This document shows, one piece after another, positions 51,679 through 62,268 of a DNA stretch of 64,000 nt. Position 1 is the first letter of the stretch. Each line of letters opens with the position of its first letter. The DNA lies in NCBI RefSeq assembly GCF_019968905.1, contig NZ_CP079946.1, positions 1,736,001-1,800,000 on the forward strand. Direction: 5' to 3'. The notes beneath the pieces were generated by a model. It was given only the letters and a program-made list of their open reading frames with translations, did not search any database and was not told the origin of the DNA. Source of the stretch: Corallococcus sp. EGB. GTDB lineage: Bacteria; Myxococcota; Myxococcia; Myxococcales; Myxococcaceae. A program made the translations under genes and the position numbers.

Positions 51679-51807
51679 GTGCGGTGCTCCGGTCAAGGGG
51701 CGGCCCCGCTGGGTTCTTGGCTTCCAGCAATGTGGTGGGAACTCGTGTCCAGAGGCCTGATGGACGGGGCATGGCTCGACGTGGGCTGCTCCACGGTTCG
51801 CCTCGCC

Positions 51808-52608
51808 TCATGGAGGCGACAGCTCCCGGAGCCTCGCGCGCGACGCCGTGCTCAGCGGCGAGTCCGGATGCAGCGCGAGGAACTCCTCCAGCGCTCGGGC
51901 CTCCGCCGTGGCATCGCCTAGGGCCCGGTGTGCTTCGGCCACGCCGTGGCGCGCCTCCGGATCCAACATTCCACCGGGCTGCAACCGCACGGCGTCCTCG
52001 AACTGGCGCAGGGCTCCTCGCGCGTCACGCAGGTGCTCCAGCCGCAGCGACCCCGACGCCACGCGCGCGACGTACGCGGCCAGCGACGACGGCTCCGCGC
52101 GGATGACGCGCAGGTACAGCCCTTCCGCCTCCGCCCACTTCCCTTCGGAACGGAGCGCATTGGCCTGGCGCAGCAGGTCCTCCGGCTTGGAGGACTCCTT
52201 CACCGTGATGCTCGGGCGCAGCGGGCGGGGATGCTCGATGACGAAGGGCTCGGGGGGCGCTGGCGGAGGCAGGGGCACCGGCTCCAGCGTGGCCACCCGC
52301 GTCGGCTCCGGGACGGCCGGTGTCAGCACCACCGGCCGCGGCTGCTCGGGGAGCGCATAGCGCCAGACGGCGGCGGCCGCGGCCCCGGTGAAGACGAGCG
52401 CCGCGCCCGCCATCAACCACACGGGAGGCCGCCTGCGTCCGCGCGGAGGCGCTGGCGCCTGCTGGAGCGCCGCGTCCAGCGCTGCCTGGACGAGCGCGCT
52501 TGAGCGCTGTCGGGACAACCGCCGCGCCGGGCCACTGCCGCCGTCCAGGGGCCGCAGCAGGTCGTCCATCGGCGCTGCCTCACCATCGTCGGGGGGGAGG
52601 GGACTCAT
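51808..52608 (-). CDS. membrane TPR protein, probable regulator of the upstream sigma factor (266 aa)
   Basis: The cytosolic N-terminus (about 1-60) contains a possible sigma-interacting helix (RQRSSALVQAALDAALQQ). One transmembrane helix follows (VWLMAGAALVFTGAAAAAVW), then a Pro-rich periplasmic linker and a C-terminal region with TPR-like helices (LLRQANALRSEGKWAEAEGLYLRVIRAEP, GDATAEARALEEFLALHP). The architecture fits myxobacterial transmembrane partners of ECF sigma factors. It overlaps the sigma gene by four bases, supporting an anti-sigma role. Confidence 0.68.
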   Translation of the reverse strand: MSPLPPDDGEAAPMDDLLRPLDGGSGPARRLSRQRSSALVQAALDAALQQAPAPPRGRRRPPVWLMAGAALVFTGAAAAAVWRYALPEQPRPVVLTPAVPEPTRVATLEPVPLPPPAPPEPFVIEHPRPLRPSITVKESSKPEDLLRQANALRSEGKWAEAEGLYLRVIRAEPSSLAAYVARVASGSLRLEHLRDARGALRQFEDAVRLQPGGMLDPEARHGVAEAHRALGDATAEARALEEFLALHPDSPLSTASRARLRELSPP

Positions 52609-53243
52609 GACGTCTCCCCCTCCGGTGCCTCGCCGTCCGAGGCCAACGCGCGCAAGGCGGTGCGTCCCAGGCGCAGCCGGCTGCGCACGGTCTCGAAGGG
52701 GACGCCCAGCTCTGACGAAATCTCCTGCACGCTCAATTCCAGCACGTGGTGCAGCACCAGCGCGTGCCGCTGCTCCGTCGACAACCTGTCCAGCAACGTC
52801 ACCAGGTGACGGCGATGCAGGTATTCGTCCGCCGGCGCTTCGTCGGACGGCACCGCCAACAACTCCACCGGGTCTTCACTGTAGCGGGCCTCGCGCCCGC
52901 GTGAACGCTTGAGCCACGCGAACGTGGTGCGCACCACCACGCGGTCCACCCAGCCGTGAAAACGCCCGTCGCCGCGGTAGGTGGGCAGGCCCCGCACCAG
53001 CGCGATGAGCGACTCCTGGGCGATGTCCTCCACATCCGAGTCCCCGCGCACCAGGTAGCGCACCAGGTTGCGCACCCGCGGCAGCAGCTCCAGGAGCAAG
53101 GACTCCGTCGCGTCGCGCTGGCCCCGCATGGCCGCCGCCAGCCGAGGGTCTTCACCCCGGGGCGCGACCGTCGCATGTGAGCCCGAGCTCCTCATGCCCG
53201 GTAGAGAGAACGGACGCCGCGAAATCGGGTCATCGGTGCTCAC
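52605..53243 (-). CDS. ECF-family RNA polymerase sigma factor (212 aa)
   Basis: Region 2 (RVRNLVRYLVRGDSDVEDIAQESLIALVRGLPTYRGDGRFHGWVDRVVVRTTFAWLKR) and region 4 (LDRLSTEQRHALVLHHVLELSVQEISSELGVPFETVRSRLRLGRTAL) are both clear. It lies between the exported protein upstream and the TPR protein downstream with ATGA overlaps on both sides, so the three form one coupled operon that it may activate itself. Confidence 0.9.
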   Translation of the reverse strand: MSTDDPISRRPFSLPGMRSSGSHATVAPRGEDPRLAAAMRGQRDATESLLLELLPRVRNLVRYLVRGDSDVEDIAQESLIALVRGLPTYRGDGRFHGWVDRVVVRTTFAWLKRSRGREARYSEDPVELLAVPSDEAPADEYLHRRHLVTLLDRLSTEQRHALVLHHVLELSVQEISSELGVPFETVRSRLRLGRTALRALASDGEAPEGETS

Positions 53244-54319
53244 GGGAAAATCACCATCCCCACTCCCAGTCGGGGACGCACCGACGCGCCGTCCTCCCGG
53301 AGGACGAAGCCGCCATCCGTCGCATAGCCCAGCCGGGGTCGTCCCAGGAGCACCTCACCCGACAGCGTCGCCTCCAGCGCGAACGCCGGCCCCAGCCGCC
53401 ACGCCATACGCACCGCTGGCCCCACGACGAAGGCCGCCACCCCGCGCGAGGGCGTTGGCTCCACCTCCGAAGCCCGCGCCGCCGTGCGCCGCCAGAAACC
53501 CGCGATGCCCGCGCCCAGCCCCACCGTGGCCTCCCAGGCCCCCGCCTTCACGAAGGGCATGTCGGCCCACGCGAGTGCGGCCCCCTGGGTCAGGCGAATG
53601 TCCGCGTACTCATCGCGCAGGTGTACTGGCAGCGACGCCAGCACCTGCGCGCGAAGGCGCAGCACCCGGCCCGCCCACCCCGCGCCCACGGAAAGGCCCT
53701 GCTGTCCTCGCGGGTAATAGCCATCCAGCGCCACGTGCAGGCCCACCTGGACGAAGGCGCCCTCCACTGGAACCGTGACCACCGGATCCGCCGCAACCGG
53801 GGGCAGGGGAGGAGGCGCCGTCACCACGGGAGGCGGGGGCGCGGGCGCGACGACTTCACCCAGCGGTTCTCCCGCGTCCACCGCGCGCAGCGCCGAGCGC
53901 ACCGTCAGCGCGAGGGCCTCCGCCCCCACGGACCACGTCAGCGACTCCGGAGGACCCTCCACCCGCGCGCTCCGCACGAACAGGTGGCCCGTGCTCGGCG
54001 CCGCCACCGACACGCGCAGCTGGGCCCCGTCGCGCGTGAACCACAGCACCGCGCGAGCGTCCTCCCGCGAAGCCAACTGCTCCGCCTCGCGCCACGCGCC
54101 ACCGGGGCTCGCGTCCAGGGGCGGACCGGCTTCCGACTCCAGCACCACCGGCAGGTCGCTGCTCTGTCCCCGCACCCGCTCCAGCAGTGCGCGGTCTTCC
54201 GGCGTAGCGACGCGCGTGACCGCCCGCCAGGGAGCGGCCGCCCACGCGGGGCTCCCCAGCGCCAGCACCAGGGCCAGCACCACCACGCGCTGCCACGCCA
54301 CGGCCTCCAACACGGACAT
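53240..54319 (-). CDS. exported beta-rich protein of a sigma operon, possible outer-membrane protein (359 aa)
   Basis: A signal peptide ends PAWAAAPW. The first 170 residues (SSDLPVVLESEAG, ARAVLWFTRDGAQLRVSVAAP) look like a periplasmic alpha/beta domain. A Pro-rich linker (VVAPAPPPPVVTAPPPLPP) follows. The last 160 residues have alternating strands (VGLHVALDGYYPRGQQGLSVGAGW, FVVGPAVRMAWRLGPAFALEATLSGEVLL) and end in a hydrophobic strand with a terminal Phe-Pro, as in small outer-membrane barrels. It starts the sigma operon. The function is unknown; envelope sensing or structure is inferred. Confidence 0.6.
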   Translation of the reverse strand: MSVLEAVAWQRVVVLALVLALGSPAWAAAPWRAVTRVATPEDRALLERVRGQSSDLPVVLESEAGPPLDASPGGAWREAEQLASREDARAVLWFTRDGAQLRVSVAAPSTGHLFVRSARVEGPPESLTWSVGAEALALTVRSALRAVDAGEPLGEVVAPAPPPPVVTAPPPLPPVAADPVVTVPVEGAFVQVGLHVALDGYYPRGQQGLSVGAGWAGRVLRLRAQVLASLPVHLRDEYADIRLTQGAALAWADMPFVKAGAWEATVGLGAGIAGFWRRTAARASEVEPTPSRGVAAFVVGPAVRMAWRLGPAFALEATLSGEVLLGRPRLGYATDGGFVLREDGASVRPRLGVGMVIFP

Positions 54320-54586
54320 GTGGTAAAACCTACCTTCCAGGAAATTCTAGAGGAAGCACCTCACGGTACGGGTTGCCGTCACAATCCGGTGGGGACGGCG
54401 GACGGGCGGCGTTCACCCCTGCCTGTCCTCCCGGACCCGGAGCAGCACATCCCTGCGCTCCAGTGCAGGGACGGCGGCCGTCGCGGCCCGGATGTCTGTG
54501 TTTCGTGGAGCGCGGAGTCGTGGCTCAACGCCAGACATGCCTGAACCCACTTGCTCCAAAGGCGGGAACGTCCCTAATCACGCCCC

Positions 54587-55846
54587 ATGAACCGCCTCCG
54601 GGAACTGCGCTCGGTCCTGAACCTCACCGTCCTCGTGGCGGGGCTCGGCTACTTCGTGGACCTCTTCGACATCACGCTGTTCGGCGTGGTGCGCGTCGCG
54701 TCGCTGAAGGACCTGGGCCTCACGGACCCCTCGGACATCTTCCAGAGGGGGCTCGTCGTCTACAACGCGCAGATGGCGGGGATGATGGTGGGCGGCCTCT
54801 GCTGGGGGCTGCTCGGGGACAAGCGGGGACGGCTGTCCGTGATGTTCGGCTCCATCCTGCTGTACTCGGCGGCGAACCTGCTGAACCCCTTCGTCTGGGA
54901 CGTGAACAGCTACGCCGCCTGCCGCTTCCTCGGCGGCCTGGGGCTCGCGGGGGAACTGGGCGCGGCCATCACCCTGGTCGCGGAGTCCCTGCCCAAGGAG
55001 AAGCGCGGCCTGGGCACCACCGTCGTCGCCACGCTGGGCATGCTGGGCGTCGTGGTCGCGGCGCTCGTCGCGCAGCACCTGCACTGGAAGACGGCGTACG
55101 TGACGGGCGGCGTGCTGGGACTGCTGCTCCTCTTCGCGCGCTTCAAGGTGTCCGAGTCCGTCCTCTTCACCCAGAAGGCCGGCCCCGCGAAGGGCCACGC
55201 GCTCCTGCTCCTCACGGGCGGCCGCTTCTCCAAGTACCTGGGCTGCATCCTCGTGGGCGTGCCCATCTACTTCACCACCGGCATCCTCTTCGTCTTCGCC
55301 CCGGAGCTGACGGCGGGCCTCCACGTGCAGGGCACGGTGACCGCGGGCAACGCCATCCTCTTCGGCAGCGTGGGCCTGACGCTGGGAGACCTCCTGTCCG
55401 GCGTGCTGAGCCAGTGGATGCAGAGCCGCAAGCGCGCCGTGGGCTTCAGCCTGTGCGCGTGGTTCGCGCTGGTGCTGGTGTACGGCCTGGTGCCGGGCCT
55501 CACCCCGGCGCTCATCTACGCGCTGACCTTCCTCATTGGCCTGAGCGTGGGCTACTGGGCGGTGCTCGTCACCATGGCCGCCGAGCAGTTCGGCACCAAC
55601 ATCCGCGCCACCGTGACGACGTCGGTGCCCAACTTCGTGCGCGGCTCCGCGGTGCTCGCGGCCACCGCCTTCGGCGAGCTCAAGGGCTCCCTGGGCGTGG
55701 CGCACGCGGCGCTCGCGGTGGGCGCGGTGTGCTTCGGCCTCGCGCTCCTGTCGCTCGCGCGGCTGGCGGAGACCTTCCACCGCGACCTGGACTACGTGGA
55801 GTCCTCCGGCGCCGCGAACACCGCGGACGCCCGCGCCGGCACCTGA
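54587..55846 (+). CDS. MFS transporter (419 aa)
   Basis: The protein has about twelve hydrophobic helices. The classical MFS loop between helices 2 and 3 is present as GDKRGRLSVMFGS, the helix-4/5 motif as RFLGGLGLAGELGAAITLVAESLPKEKRGLG, and a helix-8/9 loop follows (LSQWMQSRKRA). These resemble the sugar/metabolite-proton symporter branch. The substrate cannot be told from sequence. The upstream 260-base gap shows no gene. It ends four bases from a convergent gene. Confidence 0.87.
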   Translation: MNRLRELRSVLNLTVLVAGLGYFVDLFDITLFGVVRVASLKDLGLTDPSDIFQRGLVVYNAQMAGMMVGGLCWGLLGDKRGRLSVMFGSILLYSAANLLNPFVWDVNSYAACRFLGGLGLAGELGAAITLVAESLPKEKRGLGTTVVATLGMLGVVVAALVAQHLHWKTAYVTGGVLGLLLLFARFKVSESVLFTQKAGPAKGHALLLLTGGRFSKYLGCILVGVPIYFTTGILFVFAPELTAGLHVQGTVTAGNAILFGSVGLTLGDLLSGVLSQWMQSRKRAVGFSLCAWFALVLVYGLVPGLTPALIYALTFLIGLSVGYWAVLVTMAAEQFGTNIRATVTTSVPNFVRGSAVLAATAFGELKGSLGVAHAALAVGAVCFGLALLSLARLAETFHRDLDYVESSGAANTADARAGT

Positions 55847-55850
55847 GACC

Positions 55851-56963
55851 TCAGGCGGGCGGAGGCACCCGCAGCCGCCACGCCAGCACGCGGCCGTCCA
55901 GCCCCTGCACGAACACCAGCAGGCCGCGCACCACCGGCCGCGTGCGCAGCGGCGTGTCCGCCCGCACCGTGAACGCGGGCGTCCAGCCCGGCGCCTTGAG
56001 CGCGATCAGCCGCCCTTCGTGCCCGGACGTGGGCACCAGCAAGAGGTCCTCCAACCCCACCTGCACCCGGCCCACCAACGGCGAGGGCAGCGCCACCCGC
56101 GCGAGCTCCCGCCCCTCCGCGGTGGAAAGCCCCACCAGCGACGACGGCCCGGCGCCCACCCACAGCGCGCCCAGCGCCCGCGCGGGCGGCCCCGTCACCC
56201 CGTCCGCGAAGTGCTGCTCCCAGCGCGTGCTCCCGTCCTTCACGGACACCGCCAGCACCCGGCCCGGACGCGTGGCCGCGAAGACGGTGTCGCGCTCCGA
56301 GTCCAACCCCACCACGTCCGTCACCGGTCGCGACCAGCGCGGCTCCCCGCTCTGGGCGTCCAGCGCCCACAGCCCGGAGGCCAGGGGCACCACCAGCACG
56401 CCCTCCACCAGCACCGGCGCCGCCCGGACCGCCGGTGCCACGGATGCCTGCGGCCCCAAGGATTCCGCTGGCACGGACCCCGGAGCCTGGGGCGCCCGCT
56501 TCCAGCGCGTCCGCCCGGAGTCCACCGCCAGGGCGCGGACCGTTCCATCAGGCGCCACCAGGAAGACGGTGTGTCCCGCGTCGTCCACCACCGGCGGCGT
56601 CAGCACGGGGGGCTCGCCGCCCAGGCGCCAGCGCTCCTTGCCGTCCTGGAGCGACAGGCTGGCCACCTCACCCACCACCGTGCCCACGATGACGCTGTCG
56701 CCGGCCGGGGCCGGAGCCACCGCCACCTCTCGGCCCAGGCGGGTGGTCCACAGCGGCCGGCCCTCCCGGTCCAGCCGCACCACGGCGCCCGCCTCGTTGC
56801 CCAGGAGCACCCCGTCCGGCAGGGCTGTCAGCCCTGTCCGGGATGAGGCATCGCTGGAGTACTGGAAGGCCGGTTCCACCGGCGCGCGCTGGCATGCCAT
56901 GACGGCCAGCGTCAACGTCAGGCAGGGCACCAGGAGCAGGCGTGGACAGGCGCGGGACGGCAT
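55851..56963 (-). CDS. PQQ-type beta-propeller lipoprotein (BamB-like, 370 aa)
   Basis: A lipoprotein signal (LTLTLAVMAC, Cys about 24) precedes repeated propeller blades with the PQQ-repeat pattern: GAVVRLDREGRPLWTTRLG, GEVASLSLQDGKERWRLGG, GTVRALAVDSGRTRWKR, GLWALDAQSGEPRWSRPV and GRVLAVSVKDGSTRWEQHF. Such proteins act as scaffolds at the outer membrane; BamB in the BAM complex is the best known. Membership of the BAM complex is not shown here. Its start is only 38 bases from the divergent adenosine deaminase gene. Confidence 0.82.
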   Translation of the reverse strand: MPSRACPRLLLVPCLTLTLAVMACQRAPVEPAFQYSSDASSRTGLTALPDGVLLGNEAGAVVRLDREGRPLWTTRLGREVAVAPAPAGDSVIVGTVVGEVASLSLQDGKERWRLGGEPPVLTPPVVDDAGHTVFLVAPDGTVRALAVDSGRTRWKRAPQAPGSVPAESLGPQASVAPAVRAAPVLVEGVLVVPLASGLWALDAQSGEPRWSRPVTDVVGLDSERDTVFAATRPGRVLAVSVKDGSTRWEQHFADGVTGPPARALGALWVGAGPSSLVGLSTAEGRELARVALPSPLVGRVQVGLEDLLLVPTSGHEGRLIALKAPGWTPAFTVRADTPLRTRPVVRGLLVFVQGLDGRVLAWRLRVPPPA

Positions 56964-57001
56964 GGTTTGGGGGAGGATGACGCAAGCGAGGAACTTCGAC
57001 C

Positions 57002-58165
<1,164 letters not shown>

Positions 58166-58176
58166 CCTGAGAAGAC

Positions 58177-58641
58177 ATGGACACGCCCCAGGACTTCCCC
58201 CCCTCGCCGGACTTCAACCCCCTGCGCGCCAAGGCGGCGCAGGAACTGTCCGTCCCCGCCATCCTGATGATGGTGATGGCGGGCCTCACCTTCCTGTACT
58301 CGCTGGTGAGCCTGGTGACGCCGACGAACTCGGCGCAGCTGGAGACCGTCCTCAGCAACCCGGACATCCCCCAGCAGGCGAAGGACGCGATGACGTGGTT
58401 CGTGTCACCGCTGGGCCGCGTCGCGCTCACCGTGCCCGGGCTGGTGCTCAACGCGCTGGTGGCCTTCGGCGGCTGGAAGATGAAGAACCTGCAGAGCTAC
58501 GGCCTGTCCATGACGGCCGCCATCATCTGCTGCATCCCGTGCTGTGGCCCGTGCATGTGCCTGTCGCTCGTGCCGGGCATCTGGTCGCTCATCGTTCTCA
58601 ACAAGCCGGAAGTGAAGGCCGCGTTCCGCCAGACGGCGTGA
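58177..58641 (+). CDS. small membrane protein of unknown function (154 aa)
   Basis: Three hydrophobic segments are visible: PAILMMVMAGLTFLYSLVSLV, LGRVALTVPGLVLNALVAFGG and a Cys-rich AAIICCIPCCGPCMCLSLVPGIWSLIVL that ends in NKPEVKAAFRQ. The last element, including the NKPEV end, is common in small DUF4190-like membrane proteins. The cluster of six Cys in the third segment could be lipidated or bind metal; that is a guess. It follows the deaminase gene by 11 bases on the same strand. Confidence 0.65.
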   Translation: MDTPQDFPPSPDFNPLRAKAAQELSVPAILMMVMAGLTFLYSLVSLVTPTNSAQLETVLSNPDIPQQAKDAMTWFVSPLGRVALTVPGLVLNALVAFGGWKMKNLQSYGLSMTAAIICCIPCCGPCMCLSLVPGIWSLIVLNKPEVKAAFRQTA

Positions 58642-58650
58642 CGCGGAAAC

Positions 58651-58682
58651 GGGCGCCCCGGGGAGTGCCTCCGGGAGCGCCC
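58651..58682. terminator. hairpin between convergent genes
   Basis: GGGCGC pairs with GCGCCC, and an inner CCGG/CCGG adds four pairs after a small mismatch. It lies between the stop at 58641 and the minus-strand stop at 58710. No T-run follows; probable bidirectional transcription end. Confidence 0.5.
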
Positions 58683-58709
58683 GCTTGCGTGAAGGCGCCT
58701 GACGAACGC

Positions 58710-59939
58710 TCAGGTGACCTTCATCCCCTTGGGGATGACGACGACGCCGCCGGACGTGACGTGGAAGCGGCGCTTGTCCTCCACCGGGTCGTAGCCAATG
58801 GTCATCCCGGGGGGAATTTCCACGTTCTTGTCGATGATGGCCCGCTTGATGCGGCACCTGCGGCCGATGGTGACGTTCTCGAAGAGGATGGAGTCCTCCA
58901 CCTCCGAATAGGAGTTCACCCGCACCTTCGGCGACAGCACGGAGCGGTGCACGTGGCCGCCGGAGATGATGCAGCCCTCCGCCACCAGCGAGTCCGTGGC
59001 GGTGCCCACCCGCTTGTTCTCCCGGTCCGCGAAGACGAACTTCGCCGGCGGGTAGTTGTTGGGCTGCGTGTGGATGGGCCAGCGGTCGTTGTAGAGGTTG
59101 AACGTCGGGTCCACCTCCACCAGGTCCATGTTGGACTGGTAGTACACGTCGATGTTGCCCACGTCCCGCCAGTAGCCGCGCTCCTTCTCCTCCTGGCCGG
59201 CCACCGTGTTCTGCGCGAAGTCGTACACGTACACGGGCTCGTGCTTGTAGAGCTCGCTGATGATGGACTTGCCGAAGTCGTGCGCGCTCTTCTCATCCGC
59301 CGCGTCGCGCACCACCTGCTTCACCAGCGTGTCCGTGGTGAAGAGGTAGTTGCCCATGGAGGCCAGGCACATCTTCGGGTTGCCTGGCATGGGCGGAGGG
59401 TCCTTGGGCTTCTCCAGGAACTGGCGCATGCGCCCGTCCGGCCCCACGTCGATGATGCCGAACTCGCGCCCCTGCTCGATGGGGACGGGAATCGCGGCCA
59501 CCGTGCACGCGGCCTTCTGCTGGATGTGGAAGTCCAGCATCTTGCGGACGTCCATCCGGTACACGTGGTCCGCGCCGAAGACGAAGATGTGGTCCGGCTC
59601 CTCGTCCGTGATGATGTTGAGGTTCTGGTAGATGGCGTCCGCGCTGCCCTTGTACCAGTCCAGGCCGGTGCGCATCTGCGCGGGCACCGCCTCCACGTAG
59701 TGGCCCAGGAACGCCGTCATGCGCCACGCGCGCGACAGGTGGTTGTTGAGCGAGTCGCTCTTGTACTGGGTCAGCACCTTCATCCGGTACACACCGGAGT
59801 TGGCGAAGTTGGAGAGGACGAAGTCGATGATGCGGTAGCGCCCACCGAACGGAACGGCGGGCTTCGCGCGCTCACGGGTCAGGGGCTCCAGGCGCGTGCC
59901 CGCGCCTCCCGCCAGAATCATGGCCAGCAGCTTTGACAT
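58710..59939 (-). CDS. glgC: glucose-1-phosphate adenylyltransferase (409 aa)
   Basis: The N-terminal pyrophosphorylase motif [28 protein letters not shown] is followed by [41 protein letters not shown] and the sugar-phosphate-binding [14 protein letters not shown]. The C-terminus is a left-handed beta helix ([30 protein letters not shown]). The enzyme makes ADP-glucose from glucose-1-phosphate and ATP for glycogen synthesis. Length is typical (E. coli 431). Confidence 0.94.
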   Translation of the reverse strand: MSKLLAMILAGGAGTRLEPLTRERAKPAVPFGGRYRIIDFVLSNFANSGVYRMKVLTQYKSDSLNNHLSRAWRMTAFLGHYVEAVPAQMRTGLDWYKGSADAIYQNLNIITDEEPDHIFVFGADHVYRMDVRKMLDFHIQQKAACTVAAIPVPIEQGREFGIIDVGPDGRMRQFLEKPKDPPPMPGNPKMCLASMGNYLFTTDTLVKQVVRDAADEKSAHDFGKSIISELYKHEPVYVYDFAQNTVAGQEEKERGYWRDVGNIDVYYQSNMDLVEVDPTFNLYNDRWPIHTQPNNYPPAKFVFADRENKRVGTATDSLVAEGCIISGGHVHRSVLSPKVRVNSYSEVEDSILFENVTIGRRCRIKRAIIDKNVEIPPGMTIGYDPVEDKRRFHVTSGGVVVIPKGMKVT

Positions 59940-60143
59940 AGGTGCGGCCACGTTAGCCCCGGGCCGCCGTCCCACAATGGCCGTGCGGCCCGTGCAAGCC
60001 TTTCCGTTGAGTGCCCAACCGGCGGAAGCAGGGGCGCGCGGCGGCCTCCCGTTTTCGCCGCATGTAGGAGGAGGGGCGCAACCCCGTGTGTCCTCTTGGC
60101 TTGCGTGGCTTCCCCGGACCTTGCGTGCTAGCGTGACCGGGCG

Positions 60144-61025
<882 letters not shown>

Positions 61026-61031
61026 GCTTCC

Positions 61032-61211
61032 ATGGCGGCGGACGAAAGCGGCGGCCCGTCCTTCCTGGCCCGGCTCGTCCTCGTCCTGCTGGGGTTCGCC
61101 TTCCTGGGGGCCGCCTGGGTGTGGCACCAGAAGGACAGGGACCCGAAGGCGGCCCGGCTCATAGAGCGCGTGAGCGGCGGCCGGGTGCGCGGCGGCGCGG
61201 CGCGCCCGTAA
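61032..61211 (+). CDS. small single-helix membrane protein (59 aa)
   Basis: One hydrophobic helix ([21 protein letters not shown]) lies between a short acidic N-terminus and a basic C-terminal tail ([22 protein letters not shown]). It starts six bases after the diguanylate cyclase stop, so the two are probably co-translated. The family is not recognised; it could anchor or tune the cyclase, but that is only suggested by position. Confidence 0.55.
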   Translation: MAADESGGPSFLARLVLVLLGFAFLGAAWVWHQKDRDPKAARLIERVSGGRVRGGAARP

Positions 61212-61239
61212 GGCCCACCGCGCCCCTGCTTCACGGACG

Positions 61240-62268
61240 TCAGGTGCCTTCGCGCGACTCGGCCAGCCGGCCGCGGGTGCCGGGGAGGCTTCCGGGCGGC
61301 ATCTTCGAATAGATGTACTGGACGGTGTCGAGCAGCGTCTCGTGCGCGTCGCGCGCCTTGAAGCCCAGCTCGCGCTCGGCCTTGGCGGGCTCCAGGTAGA
61401 AGAAGTGCTCGCCAATCTCGACCTCCTGCGGGTCGAGCTTGGACGTGACGCCGCGCCACTTCGCCACCTGCTCCAGCAGCTTGCCGCCCCAGATGTTCAC
61501 CTCGCGCGGCAGCTTCATGCGCGGGGCGGGCACGCCGGTGAGGCGCTGGAGCCGGTCGAAGAAGTCCGGCATGGCCATGTTCACGCCCATCAGGTGGCGG
61601 CCGTAGAGCTCACCCTTCGTGAGCGCCTGCGCGAAGGCGTCCGCCGCGTCGCGCGCGTCCACGAAGGAGATGCCGCCGCCGGGCATGGACGGAATCTCCC
61701 GGTTGAGGAACTTCACCACCGTCCAGGTGGAGGACAGGCGGTCATCCCCGGGCCCCATCAGCAGGCTGGGGTTGAGCACCACCAGCGGGATGGAGTGCTT
61801 GCGGCAGTACTCCAGCGCCAGCTTCTCCTCGTAGATTTTCGACAGGTAGTAGGGCCAGTGGGCCACGGTGGTGATGGGGTAGTCATCCTCCTCCGTGCCC
61901 ACGCGGTCCTCCTTCGACACCGCGATGGTGCCGGAGGTGGAGCCCAGGATGACGCGCTGGATGCCCGCTTCACGCACGTCGCGCAGGAGCTCGCGCGTGC
62001 AGTCCACGTGCAGCTCGTACATCCGCCGCGCGTCCTTGTTCTGGAAGGAGACGAGCCCCGCCAGGTGGTAGACGGCGTCCACGCCCTCCAGCGCGCGGCG
62101 CACGGCGTCCCGGTCCTTCAGGTCGCCCTGGCGCACTTCCGTCTTCGCGAACGCGGGGCCTGACGGCTTCGAGCGCGCGATGAGGCGCACGTCGTGGCCC
62201 GCGGCCACCAGCTTGGGCACCAGGTGCGTGCCCAGGAATCCCGTGCCTCCGGTGACGAGCAGCTTCAC
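61240..62268 (-). CDS. NAD(P)-dependent epimerase/dehydratase, extended SDR family (342 aa)
   Basis: A Rossmann motif opens the protein ([15 protein letters not shown]). It continues with [24 protein letters not shown], a Ser-rich active strand ([12 protein letters not shown]), and YYLSK, the catalytic YxxxK. The later part ([29 protein letters not shown]) is typical of the dihydroflavonol reductase/3-beta-HSD-like branch. The start overlaps the AMP-binding gene stop by four bases, so it likely acts on a lipid or polyketide-like product of that enzyme. Confidence 0.85.
   Translation of the reverse strand: MKLLVTGGTGFLGTHLVPKLVAAGHDVRLIARSKPSGPAFAKTEVRQGDLKDRDAVRRALEGVDAVYHLAGLVSFQNKDARRMYELHVDCTRELLRDVREAGIQRVILGSTSGTIAVSKEDRVGTEEDDYPITTVAHWPYYLSKIYEEKLALEYCRKHSIPLVVLNPSLLMGPGDDRLSSTWTVVKFLNREIPSMPGGGISFVDARDAADAFAQALTKGELYGRHLMGVNMAMPDFFDRLQRLTGVPAPRMKLPREVNIWGGKLLEQVAKWRGVTSKLDPQEVEIGEHFFYLEPAKAERELGFKARDAHETLLDTVQYIYSKMPPGSLPGTRGRLAESREGT

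Noticed and set aside
50719-51811. Long open frames across the palindrome array on both strands
   Set aside because: The peptides only repeat the translated palindrome (for example LSDCRTG), frames are open in several phases because of high GC, and no ribosome site precedes them.
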